Assembly (NCBI RefSeq): GCF_040712315.1
Contig: NC_134013.1
Coordinates: 90,092,001 to 90,156,000, forward strand
Length of the DNA: 64,000 nucleotides
Direction: 5' to 3'
Source: Castanea sativa
Lineage: Eukaryota; Streptophyta; Magnoliopsida; Fagales; Fagaceae
How positions within the stretch are numbered: position 1 is the stretch's first letter; each line of letters begins with the position of its first letter. Shown piece by piece: positions 45,701 to 56,019 of the stretch. Under the pieces are notes generated by a model that made no database searches, had not been told where the DNA came from, and was given only the letters and a program-made list of their open reading frames with translations. The translations under genes and the position numbers were made by a program.

Positions 45701-47233
45701 AAAAATATCTTAATACCAGACTCAGCATTAACTAAAGTAGCATATGAAAAAGCCAAGAAGGATTTATATAATAGTTACTCATCAGTGCTGACAAGATGAT
45801 ACGATTTAGGTAACTCAGCAAGTTGGACCTAGCTGAGGTGTATCAAATAGAATTATTCCTCTTCATCCAATGACGTTGTGATAAAGAAATAACTAGTAGA
45901 GCCTTAATGGAAATCATATAATATGCCCCAATGTCCACATCCATATGAACTCCAACTCACCAAACTAAAGAACCAATATGGTAGGAGTCACACATTGCAA
46001 AATTCTAACCTTTTCCACTTTCCAGTCTTGGTAACAGCTGCCCACATTGAGAGAACTTTATAACTTCTAAACACAAAGCATACATACCCAACTCTCAAGT
46101 TCAGACAACATAATCTAAGGGGCAGTGTGTGTATCCACGTGTGCAATAACACTAAAATAGTGAGTCTAACTCATAATTTCGAAATTGAAAACATGATATA
46201 AACACATGATTTTAGTATTATTGAACACTTGTGTGTAATAAGTTTTACCCTAATCTAAGAGAGAGCAACCATGGTGGACCAATCCACTAAGCTGCCACAC
46301 AAGTCATCAACATAAAGGTTTTAAATTTGGCATATCAAGAAAAACATTGTCGACAAAAGGCAAAAAATTAACAACAAATTAGACCTCCCTATTATTGCTG
46401 TTCCACATCAAACCCATCTTGTCACAAGTAATCAAACCTAAATAACTCCACCAATCTTTATTTTTGAGCCTTTTTGACACTAAGGAAGGAGCAACAGAGT
46501 TCAAATTACACACACACATCAGTGAGACATTCATCAACCTGGTCAAGTACAACAACATAACTAAATTGTAACCAAAAGCAAACAAAATTACAAGTAAAAT
46601 AATACCAATGAGCATATATATAAACTCAATTGTAACCAAAAAAAAAACAAACAAACAAATTACAATCAAAATCAAAAGTAAACCAGTCTGGCCAAGAAAA
46701 TGTTGTAACCAGATTTGTCATACCTGTCCTATTGCCAGATAAGCAACAGCCCGATTCATGAGACACAAAATGTTCCCATCATCCAACTCCATCACTTTAG
46801 TATAATGCGCAATTGCAGTATCGAAATCATTCTTAGTGTATGCTACATTGCCCATTTCCTGTTCCTTACATGCCTGCGACTCCCTATCCATCCCCTCATC
46901 TGCTGTCAACTCCATCAGATCCAGTTCCTTTGCCAGCTCAGTCTCTGCGCTTTTCTTCCTCTCCGGCTGCAGCGACAGCAAAGAAGAAGACTGAGGAATC
47001 TCTGCGTCCACAGAAGTAGGTGTCCAGATGTTGACGTTCAACAAAACCCCAAGCGCTTGTATAACCCTCTTGTCCTTAAGATAGTTATTATGGAGCTCAT
47101 GCATCATCCTCACAAAATCGTTATTTTGAAGGTAGACCTGGGTGGTTGGATTCGCAGTGAGCTTGTGCCACATTTCAGGCCACGACAACATGTCTTCGAA
47201 GGAAGATAAGACTAAACTAGCTTTGGAAAACAT
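34887..47233 (-). CDS. Gene B: HOP-WRKY-WRKY-LRR fusion
   Basis: Five exons (47233-46724, 43786-43465, 41833-40864, 40771-40680, 36739-34887) join with phases 0, 1, 2, 1 and give one open frame of about 1248 residues. Domain order: HOP DP/STI1 motif (about 10-65) and TPR2A (about 115-270), WRKY 1 (about 325-385), WRKY 2 (about 459-520), WRKY linker (to 631), a repeat-containing linker, then NLR-type LRRs (about 740-1230). There is no CC, TIR or NB-ARC. HOP couples HSP70 and HSP90, WRKYs bind W-box DNA, and NLR LRRs sense ligands or restrain the receptor. The divergent neighbour is NLR-2, as in paired receptors. Introns are swollen by LINE and LTR insertions. The start is the first ATG of the HOP exon; an acceptor just after it leaves open a longer gene reaching the WRKY piece at 48145. 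It could also be two or three separate genes, but the matching phases argue otherwise. Confidence 0.65.
38165..40255 (+). mobile_element. LINE ORF2 pseudogene split by a solo LTR
   Basis: The reverse transcriptase reads [40 protein letters not shown], then after a frameshift near 38425 [20 protein letters not shown]. The catalytic (Y/F)ADD box has become FANN ([11 protein letters not shown]). A stop comes at 38630. Translation resumes after the LTR with [20 protein letters not shown] and [20 protein letters not shown]. It is inactive, and inserted in the gene B intron in the opposite orientation to the gene. Confidence 0.85.
38716..39744 (+). mobile_element. Solo LTR inside the LINE (about 1.03 kb)
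   Basis: It starts TGTTAAGACATATGTGTATT and ends near TTCTTAGCCTATTA. The flanking 5-mers GTTCC (38711-38715) and GTCCC (39745-39749) are a near-match target duplication, and LINE coding sequence continues on both sides. A reverse-orientation relative lies at about 44480-45236 in gene B intron 1. Confidence 0.65.
40680..40771 (-). CDS. Gene B exon 4: WRKY interdomain linker
   Basis: 92 nt between GGAGTGCAG and CAAG|GTAGTAAC. Joined to exon 3 it reads PNPKRR then [20 protein letters not shown] and [10 protein letters not shown]. This resembles the segment between the N- and C-terminal WRKY domains of group I WRKYs (EPKRR...TVREPRVVVQ). The C-terminal WRKY domain that should follow is missing; the LRR exon follows instead. 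A paralogous exon lies at 47610-47692. Confidence 0.65.
40864..41833 (-). CDS. Gene B exon 3: two WRKY domains
   Basis: 970 nt, opened by CTTTCTTTTCAG. Both domains have an intact WRKYGQK and a C-X4-C-X22-H-X1-H zinc site: [20 protein letters not shown] with C-TCVG-C and HNH, and [20 protein letters not shown] with C-TYSS-C and HSH. X22 spacing and [14 protein letters not shown] are features of the N-terminal domain of group I WRKYs, so the exon looks like that domain duplicated. The second domain has NV where KG is usual after WRKYGQK. The 3' border is a non-canonical GC donor (AGAAG|GCATGT), which restores the frame with exon 4. The zinc and DNA-contact residues look able to work. Confidence 0.85.
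41834..43464 (-). other. Gene B intron 2
   Basis: 1.6 kb. It contains a possible MITE at 41850-42100 (GTTAGGATAAATTACACTGT end), a C-run and CT tract at 42470-42505, and an unusually GC-rich unrecognised block at about 42560-43020 that gives overlapping open frames without known similarity. The block resembles LTR sequence more than a gene. Confidence 0.45.
43465..43786 (-). CDS. Gene B exon 2: HOP TPR2A second part
   Basis: 322 nt between GTTGGTTCAG and AAAG|GTATTCC. It encodes [20 protein letters not shown], then [20 protein letters not shown], a match to HOP TPR2A repeats 2 and 3, and then the capping helix and [12 protein letters not shown] at the border with TPR2B. The conserved GNxxF start of TPR2B does not follow. 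In HOP the segment before ALTRKG is normally IAR or IAK; here it is IAI, which removes a likely charge of the HSP90-binding clamp. Confidence 0.8.
43787..46723 (-). other. Gene B intron 1
   Basis: 2.9 kb. It contains a reverse-orientation LTR fragment (about 44480-45236, ending CCACATATGTCCTAACA) related to the solo LTR at 38716. A MITE lies at about 45290-45515 (TTAGGGTAATAAAGTGTAAT end with its inverse). The rest is AT-rich without gene features. Confidence 0.5.
44480..45236 (-). mobile_element. LTR fragment related to the 38716 solo LTR
   Basis: On the minus strand it starts TGTTAGGACATATGTGGAAC and shares TCTAGTATTGAAGC- and CAAGAAACA-type blocks plus TGCATCGATTGGTTAG with the forward copy. 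It lacks the last part of the LTR. Confidence 0.6.
46724..47233 (-). CDS. Gene B exon 1: HOP DP/STI1 and first TPR2A repeat
   Basis: 170 residues. [29 protein letters not shown] and [17 protein letters not shown] are the DP1/STI1 signature of HOP between TPR1 and TPR2[21 protein letters not shown] and [15 protein letters not shown] form the first TPR of TPR2A. Compared with HOP from memory, the K four residues before the GN asparagine is Q here, while both clamp asparagines remain. HOP's TPR1 domain is absent. The donor CAG|GTATGA is phase 0. The ATG at 47233 lies next to a possible acceptor CCAAAG|CT that would join in frame to the exon at 47610. Confidence 0.8.
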
Positions 47234-47609
47234 GCGAAGATCAAATTGTTAGCGCCAAAGGAAACACACTTTAGTTCTTTTAATTAACTGATAGCTGTTT
47301 AGAGGTATGGCTCATAGGTCATCACTGATTATGTAATCACCATACAGCAGGAAAGACAAGCCTACGAAATGAGAATTAATCTTAACTTATTATAATGCTC
47401 TCATCAAGAAAATGGGGTAACTTATTTACACAACCCTCTGTTTTTTTTTTGTTCTTGTGCCATTTGACTGGGGCCAAAGTTGATGTAACTCTGTCACAAT
47501 TTATATGATTTTCAAATGTCATGTTGAAATATTCTTCGAATCTACTTGCACCATGCAATGATTGGAAAAAAAATACCAAAAACAAAAACAAAAACAGATA
47601 AGTTACCAC

Positions 47610-47692
47610 CTTGATGAGGATTGCCATTGCTCCCACATTCTTCACTTCTTGTTTGCTTCGTGATTTTTGGTTCTGTTACACCATATCTCATC
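47610..47692 (-). pseudogene. Duplicate WRKY-linker exon
   Basis: Counterpart of exon 4 of gene B: GGAGTGTAG acceptor, then G-ATG, coding MRYGVTEPKITKQT and ending GNPHQ with a CAAG|GTGGTAAC donor. The frame with the WRKY piece upstream (AAAG|G) is kept. A shortened relative of 40680-40771. Confidence 0.6.
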
Positions 47693-47702
47693 CTACACTC
47701 CA

Positions 47703-47703
47703 A

Positions 47704-47743
<40 letters not shown>
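47703..47743. repeat. Poly-T tract
   Basis: A T-run of about 37 bases in the GC-AG-type intron between the duplicate WRKY exons. Confidence 0.9.
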
Positions 47744-47748
<5 letters not shown>

Positions 47749-47820
47749 CCAAAAATCATAACAAAAAAATAAATAAAAAGATGAATATGTACAAAGTACA
47801 ATAATAGGTTGGGAACATGC

Positions 47821-48145
47821 CTTTTCTTTAGATTTGGTTCATCACCGTCACCAACCCTCTCTTCTTCTCTGGTTTCTGCTGCATCACCTTCATTCTCACT
47901 GTCGCTTGGTCCAGTTAACTCAACAACGCATTGTGATCCTTCACCCTCACTGTCACTACTACTTTCTTCTGCAGGCTTAATAGCAAGTTGTTGTTGAGGT
48001 TTTGGATGATTATGAGAGCCTTTGTAGACAATTTCAGTTATGCGTCCTGCTGGTGAACGCTCAACCTTTTTTTTCACAGGACAACTCGGATAAGTACATT
48101 TGTAGTAGCTTAGTGGATAGTTACTGCCCTTAACATGCTTCAGCC
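47821..48145 (-). pseudogene. Truncated WRKY exon
   Basis: The minus strand reads [20 protein letters not shown], then [20 protein letters not shown] and GSHNHPKPQ. This is the second half of an N-terminal-type WRKY domain with its zinc site (C-X4-C, HNH), and it is followed by an acidic Ser/Glu-rich tail. It ends with a GC donor (AAAAG|GCATGT), as exon 3 of gene B does. The WRKYGQK half is cut off at the start of a 1.56-kb repeat (48146). It may be the tail of a disrupted longer gene B. Confidence 0.8.
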
Positions 48146-49705
48146 AATAAGTTTATGTTAACGTGCTCTTAAATGTTTGGCACCAAAATATTGATAGATT
48201 TCACCTATATTGAAAGGTAATAAAAATGGAGTATAAATTAACTAACATATGAATTTGTCCTTTAAAATATAACTGAACTGCATCGAATTTTTTATTTTTA
48301 TTTTCAGGAAATTAGTTAACTGGACCCGTAACTTATAAACCTAACTACAAAGTATTGGATTACAAAGTGTAAGAGTTCAAATTTTCTGTCCAATTTTTCC
48401 TATCCCACTTTATGCTCCACAAATAAAAAATTATAAAGTGTCAACCTACTTAATTAAATGCTAATTTTCTATCTTCTCTTATTTCAGTTTTCTAAAATAA
48501 AAACCAAAACATTCCCACCGATCACTACCATTGGTCCACCTCCACCAACCAACGCCAGTGCCACTCCAAGTCTACCACGGCCATCTATCAATGCCTCAGT
48601 TGTTTTCAAATCCATGACTAGGAACAAGTATAGAGAAATTGCATTGTCCTTTCATCAACTAGCATCTATTCATCAAATCCACCAACCAATTTGGTAAATT
48701 GATAAAGCATATTGTTGAGGACTTTCTTTTCTGCCCACATGGCATTACTTCATTGGCAACCTATGCCACATCAACATATTATTAATTTTTTGGGCAAACC
48801 TCTTTAAAGCCCAAAATAAGCTCATATCTCATTTAACTACATGAATTGGGCTCACATGGCCTGCGAGATACTTACTTCAAGAGGTGAATTCATGGTCCAC
48901 ATTTCCTTTTCATCAATTGGGAGCATAACCCCACGACATCATCAACATCAACATCAACATATAGATCGGACTTAAGCAATGAATCAAAGCTCACAGCTCA
49001 TATTACCTTTTTTACACTCATGGCAAGTGACTTCTTCAACAAGAGCCCATATTTACACAAAATGACAACAAAATCCGAGGTATATCATCTCATCTTCGGC
49101 TTATGATCCAAGCTCATAAGTCTTTTTGGAGAAATTTTGGAAGTCGTGGTTTGGAAGGCCAAGAGGTATGTTCAGTAAAGCTCTAGTGGTTTAAAGTTGA
49201 TAAAAGAGACATGTTGATTGGCGTGTCTTTTCCCATTCCCTGAACTCTGACGAGTCCGTATGTAGCAGGTAACATATAGTAAGCATCTCTTATCACATAG
49301 CACTTTAGATAATAAAATTCTCAATTGCTCTTTTCCTAAAACTTAATATTCATCATGTGACACATACTCAATATCCTTAGCCATCTAACTGCTGAAAAAA
49401 TAACTATTCATTCAATTCTCAGTTGTTGCTATACAAACTTAAGAACTTCATTATATTATTCTACATAAATCTTATTACTTCTTTCAGCTAAAATTCAACT
49501 CAAACACATAACCTAATCCGATTGACTATCTTTAATCTCCAACTAAATGCAAAATATTCATGGTATCTCTAATACCCAGCTTCTATCTGCCACAATCAGA
49601 CTATATATTTCTCTACCAGCTGCCAGAGCAAAGTATAAAATACTCTTATTACTCACCAAGATTATGTCATAACACAATGAGACCTCAACTAAATTTCTAA
49701 AACTT
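48146..49705. repeat. 1.56-kb direct repeat, copy 1
   Basis: It is nearly identical to 50076-53055, apart from an LTR insertion in the latter. It starts AATAAGTTTATGTTAACGTG. Its left edge truncates a WRKY exon. The open frame at 48458-48697 is only partly shared and has no recognisable similarity. Confidence 0.9.
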
Positions 49706-50075
49706 GATAACGAACCACCTTTCATAGTTTCATTTCACATCAAGCCTTGACTTATATGTAGTTTATTGAGTAGAAAATACTAAAAAGGTAATAGGAAAAA
49801 AATGTGCATTGTTTTGAAATTTGAAGAATGAAGACTTATGCCGTAACATAAGACATTATGGTCAGGAGACTGGAGAGTCTACTTGCATTGCATGTACGGC
49901 TAATGCATGGCGTGATACGTGGACCGTCAAATGCGGATATAAATGGGTCCTTCTCGTCCGCACAATCTTTTTGTCCGTTGAAATTTTTTGCATTAGTTGG
50001 CTGGTAATTTGTTACGGCGCCAATGGCTTTGCCTATGCCTTTTTGATTTTTCCACTTTGGAAAAAAATAAAATTA
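49706..50075. other. Spacer between the repeats
   Basis: 370 bp of unique sequence. An open frame (49821-50102) runs into repeat copy 2 and has no recognised similarity. Confidence 0.5.
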
Positions 50076-53055
50076 AATAAGTTTATGTTAACGTGCTCTT
50101 AAATGTTTGGCACCGAAATATTGATAGATTTCACCTGTATTGAAAGGTAATAAAAATGGAGTATAAATTAACTAACATATGAATTTGTCCTTTAAAATAT
50201 AACTGAACTGCATCGAATTTTTTATTTTTATTTTCAGGAGATTAGTTAACTGGACCCGTAACTTATAAACCTAACTACAAAGTATTGGATTACAAAGTGT
50301 AAGAGTTCAAATTTTCTGTCCAATTTTTCCTATCCCACTTTATGCTCCACAAATAAAAAATTATAAAGTGTCGACCTACTTAATTAAATGTTAATTTTCT
50401 ATCTTCTCTTATTTCAGTTTCCTAAAATAAAAACCAAAACATTCCCACCGATCACTACCACTGGTCCACCTCCACCAACCAACGCCGGTGCCACTCCAAG
50501 TCTACCACAGCCATCTATCAACGCCTCAGTTGTTTTCAAATCCATGACTAGGAACAAGTATAGAGAAATTGCATTGTCCTTTCATCAACTAGCATCTATT
50601 CATCAAATCCACCAACCAATGGTCTATTTTGGTAAATTGATAAAGCATATTGTTGAGGAATTTTTTTTCGGTCTACATGGCATTACTTCATTGGCAACCT
50701 ATGTCACATCAACATATTATTAATTTTTTGGGTAAATCTCTTTAAAGCCCAAAATAAGCTCATATCTTATTCAACTACATGAATTGGGCTCACATGGCCC
50801 GCGAGATACTTACTTCAAGAGGTGAATTCATGGTCCACATTTCCTTTTCATCAATTGGGAGCATAACCCTACGACATCATCAACATCAACATATAGATCG
50901 AACTTAAGCAATGAATTAAAGCTCACAGCTCATATTACCTTTTTTACACTCATGGCAAGCGGCTTCTTCAACAAGAGCCCATATTTACACAAAATGACAA
51001 CAAAATTCGAGGTATATCATCTCATCTTCGGCTTATGATCCAAGCTCATAAGTCTTTTTGGGGAAATTTTGGAAGTCGTGGTTTGGAAGGCCAAGAGGTA
51101 TGTGAAGGAAAAATTCTGGTTTTGTATCTCATACAAAACACATAGCGGAAGCAACAAATAAGGATCTATTTCATTCATGATTGATAACGTGCACAATGTA
51201 AATTTCAGAATTTAAGAACAAGATAGCGTACCTTGGTGTGGAGAAATTCAAAACAAAGATTAGAAGCATTTGGGAACACTTCTAATCTTCACTCCAATTC
51301 CACTTTACGCCCAAGATGTGTGGTCTCTCAATCAGTTTTCAAGGGAGAATGAAAGTGTGTCTCACACTCTCTCACACACCGTTTCTTATTTCACTTTTTC
51401 ACTTTTTTAATCTTAAAAAAAAAAAATTCTGTATGTTTCTCCCTTTATAACTAACTGATTATCTAATTGGGCTAGCTTATTAGGCCTTTCCAATTGGGTT
51501 TTAGTGTGTGGCTTGGAGTGGGACCAAAAGGGAACAATAAGACACTAGCTCCAATGGGCCTTGGGCTTTTCCGTCAACTCTTGACAAATCCAAAGTTACC
51601 ATTAATTATATTTAATACCACTGTATAAATATAATTGAACTCTAGGTCTTATTAATAAATTATATCCCAATACTTTATTATACACGTAACCCCTTCATAA
51701 AATATTTATAGTAATACAAAGTCATGAACGAAGACTGCCACTTTGTAAATTACTACATCTTATTCTTGAGTACCCGGTTTAATTCTTTAAAGTTATTCAT
51801 TATATATTTATGAAATCCAATTTCATAAATATATACTTTAGCAATTTCTTACTAAAGTGGTTAGACCTAACTCTCTGAATAACTGAACCCATTAAACTTA
51901 TCTCAAATGAATATTTTATATCTCCATCAAGAGACTATGAATTCCATCTTGAGAATATACGTTCCATCAACACTAAATGTGGCTGCCCAACATACTGAGG
52001 TTTTGACCGTAACTTTAGATCTCACTCCTGATATATCAAAGCAACTTACACTTCATGATCATGTCCATTACTCTCTCAGGATTATGAGTTCATGCAAATA
52101 GAAGTTGTGAGATTTATTATTCATTTGGCAATCATTAGGAGAATAATAAATCTCACAGCGATCCTGTTCAATATGTTTTAACTCTTAAAACATATCAACT
52201 AGAAGTCTCCACTTTCATGATCAAGACAAATCATCTTAGTTGACACATTATAGTCTTCGCAGATAAAATGCCCAATTTCATCACCGACTACGAACTATAA
52301 ATTCTGAGTTTACAAAGAACTTGTGATTTACATCTTCTGTGACTTTTCACATAAATCACATACAATGCATCTCATGGACTATATGATAATGTCCCATATT
52401 CATGTTACCATTATTTTAGATAATAATAAAATAATTTTATCAATCACAATATTAAGTCATACATAATGTCATACATAGCATCATACAATAGGATTTAAGG
52501 GCACTAATCCTAATAGTATGTTCAGTAAAGCTCTAGTGGTTTAAAGTTGATAAAAGAGACATGTTACTTGGCGTGTTTTTTTTAACTCCCTGAACTCTGA
52601 CGAGTCCGTGTGTAGCAGGTAATATATAGTAAGCATCTTTTATCACATAGCACTTTAGATAATAAAATTCCCAATTGCTCTTTTCCTAAAACTTAATATT
52701 CATCATGTGACACATACTCAATATCCCTAACCATCTAACTGCTGAAAAAATAACTATTCATTCAATTCTCAGTTGTTGCTATACAAACTTAAAAACTTCA
52801 TTATATTATTCTACATAAATCTTATTACTTCTTTCAGCTAAAATCCAACTCAAACACATGGCCTAATCCAATTGACTATCTTTAATCTCCAACTATATGC
52901 AAAATATTCATGATATCTCTGATACCCAGCTTCTATCTGCCATAATCAGACCATATATTTCTCTGCCAGCTACCAGAGCAGAGTATAAAATACTCTTCTT
53001 GCTCACTAAGATTATGTCACAACACATTGAGACCTCAACTAAATCTCTAAAACTT
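50076..53055. repeat. 1.56-kb direct repeat, copy 2, split by a solo LTR
   Basis: It matches copy 1 base for base over most of its length, first through 51102 and again from 52516. Without the insert and its duplicated 5 bases it is about 1562 bp, against 1560 bp for copy 1. Few substitutions separate the copies, so the duplication is recent. Confidence 0.9.
51103..52515 (-). mobile_element. Copia-like solo LTR with GTATG target duplication
   Basis: 1413 bp. The 5-mer GTATG stands on both sides (51098-51102 and 52516-52520), and repeat copy 1 shows the empty site. On the minus strand the LTR begins TATTAGGATTAGTGCCCTTA (TG mutated to TA) and ends CAGAATTTTTCCTTCA. There is no internal domain. 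Confidence 0.85.
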
Positions 53056-56019
53056 CATTATTTTTCAACCAATCCTTCTATTACTTGCTAGAAATGTGTT
53101 GTAATAGAACCTTACACCAAAAACACAAACATCCAAAAGGGAAAATATTTCCAGCAGAACTCCAACAGTGTATTCAGCACTTGACACCTGGCTGGAAGTG
53201 ATATCATCAGCCATTTAATGTTGAAATCCCAGCTGCCAACTGCTATACCCAAAATAGCAAGATACCCTTGAAAGATATCTTACCATTTTTAGCCAAATCT
53301 ATATAATAAATGCTGAATGTCCTCTTCAACAGTCTAAAACCACCCAACTGACCTCATTTGCTTCTGTCCAAAGCAACAGTTGACTTATGATAGCTGTGAC
53401 AGCTGTCTTATGATAGCTGGGACAGCTTTTCCTGACAACTGGGACAGCTTTTTCAGAATAGTTGTGATAGCTGACCCAGCAGCCTGAGCATTACTGATTT
53501 TTTTCCACATTTGACTAAAACCAAAACCAGCTAAACTAACCATCTTTTTTTTTTTGTTGCCAAAATACCTTCCTTTTCTGCTACTCTTTCCCTAGCAGCT
53601 CTTACCCAAAACAACAAGAATACGTTAAAGCTAAACCTACTTTTTTTGCCCAAATATTAAAATCAATTTTCTGAAGATTCATTGCTATTTGGGACAAATT
53701 TTGGTTGAGATTCTTTGCTAAAATACCCCCTTAAACTCAGCTAAAATGGGACCCTCATCAACACCTTAAAGGGGACACAAAATGGAGAAGAGCAACTCTT
53801 TCACAAACCTTTTTATTCTCTCTCCCTAATAATCTTATCAAGCTCTTAAAGAAGTTATGAGTTTTTAGTTTCAAAACCAGGAACTAAACCCTCCAGGCCT
53901 TAGCTCACAAATGCCCTTCATAAGCCTTCATACACCCTACAGAAGAAAATCCCAACAGCAAATCCTAGCAACTTTGCTAAACACACTACAACACCATTAC
54001 TCTCTTATGCTCATTCTCTCACTCTCCATATTCTGAAAATACACTCATCTTACTACTCCTATCTCCAAATACCTAAACACATCTCCATACTCTTCTCTTA
54101 CAAGATCTTTCATCATGGAAATCAATCTCTACAACTTCGCCAACAGTTATAATCTCATATTTTTACTATCTTTAACTACCATATCTCTCATACTTCCATA
54201 TACCATACATATTACGAATGCTACATCCCACAAAACACTCATATCTCTAAACATCTCTTTCTCCACTTCTCTTACACAATCTCATACACATCTACTACAC
54301 TATTACATATAACACACTACACTCATCTAAACTCCACTTCCATACTCTTTCACTTTGAAGTTCTACTGTTTTGCTGCTCATAAATACATATCAATACTCA
54401 TCTCTATCTCTCTTATAAAAGTCTTTCTCATGGAAGGCATAAACTTTTAATGCTAAAGCCCTTTTCCTAGAAGGCACCAAGATCTTTAATCAAAGTCTTT
54501 CTCATGGAAGACACAAATCCATCTTACATAAAGCCCTTCTCTTAGAAGGCACAAGTACTCCATACAAAAGCCCTTCTCATGGAAGATAACACTATTCATA
54601 ATTTCACAACAACTAAAAGAGTATTGTCAATGGGAAAACTCATTTAAGTGCATGATAAAGGGGCAAGCTTAACCAACCCCTACACACAACTAGATATACT
54701 CTCTTTCCCTCTAGTTGCACCCATTTTTCCCCCTCAATCTTGAACCTGTCATGGCAAACTGCCTCTCTACCGCTAGGATCACTCTGCTGGGATATCATCA
54801 ACTTACAAAAGCTATACAGTTAGGCTACAAACCATACAAAGATAAGTGACTTTACATCCTTATCTTTAAATTTACATTTATTGAGTACATGATTACTTCA
54901 CATTTAAATACATATTAATTTATTCCAACTACTATTACAACTATTAACTAAGGCTTAAACTCATTTAAATGCACGATAAGAGGGACAAGCTTAACTAGCC
55001 TCTACTGTTGGCATTCTGCTGGAATCTTATCAACTCACTGATGCTACACAGCTAGGTTACAAATCATATGAAGATAAGTGACGTTGCTTCTATATCTTTA
55101 AATTTATATCATTGAGTGCATGATTACTATACTTCTAAATAAATACTACTTTATTTCAACTACTAATCAAAGCTATCATATCAAACGCATATTGTATATT
55201 TATTCAACCATTATCATGATTTTTAGACTTTGGCTTTAATGGTTTGGTAGGCTTAAAAGTACACTGGTAGCTATTGGACCACGTTGCCCAATGTTGAGTT
55301 TCGGGACGCAGCTCCGCAAACGATCCCGGGTCTAGCAAGGTCACCCTTTAAAGGACCACACGTGGCCGAGCAACCGAAAAAGACCCCCGAACACATATTA
55401 GAAAACAAAAAACTAATATCAAGTGGCTCTGTGGCTGTGATTTTTTTTTGGTATTTAACATAAACTGCGTTGGGTATATACTTTGATATTATTATCTTAG
55501 GAATTTAGGATCCTACATTTGCTTTTGAAATAGAAGGGGAGTGTTTCATGATATGGGAGCATGCATAGGTCCATTTGGTTGATTTTAAGAAGAATTTCAT
55601 AATAAAACAAACATTGACCCCTTGAGAATACTTTGGTTGAATAGACATCCAACATATTCGAAAAATTGTACAGTATATCGAAACATAAACATAACTGGTG
55701 GTGGTGGATGGTCGTTGATGAAGTGGCAGCGATGCTAGTTGGTGGTGGTGGACTAGTGGTAATGGCTAGAGGGGATGTGTTGGTTTTTATTTTATTTACC
55801 TTAGGAAACTGAAATAAAAGAAGAATAAAATTTTAATTAAGTAGATGTACGCTTGGCAGTTTTTTATTTATAGTGCATATAATAGTATAAGAAAAGTGGC
55901 ATAGAAGATTTTATAAGTTAAAAAAAAGTAGGTGACAACTGACATGGCAGTCCCGGATTGACGCGATCCATACTTATAAGTTTTACCACGCGTTTAGTTT
56001 TGCAAGTTGCAGCCATATA
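53056..56019. other. Repeat-like intergenic DNA
   Basis: CT-rich and CA-rich sequence without a credible gene. AGCTGTGACAGCTG-like motifs recur at 53385-53480. A degenerate ~310-bp tandem repeat lies at 54640-55170 (both units have ACTCATTTAA(A/G)TGCA(C/T)GATAA and AAGCTTAAC). The block 55270-55400 is GC-rich (CGATCCCGGGTCTAGCAAGG) and unrecognised. Confidence 0.4.
54640..55170. repeat. Degenerate ~310-bp tandem repeat
   Basis: Copy 1 starts at about 54643 and copy 2 at about 54957. Both continue through a GCTGG-ATATCATCAACT-like part and AAGATAAGTGAC to GCATGATTAC. Clear similarity with indels. Confidence 0.6.

Noticed and set aside
49240..49275. CTCTGACGAGTCCGTATG resembles the CUGANGA core of a hammerhead ribozyme, present in both 1.56-kb repeat copies
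   Set aside because: No GAAA core after a paired stem II and no closing stems I and III that I can find, so a retrozyme is not supported.
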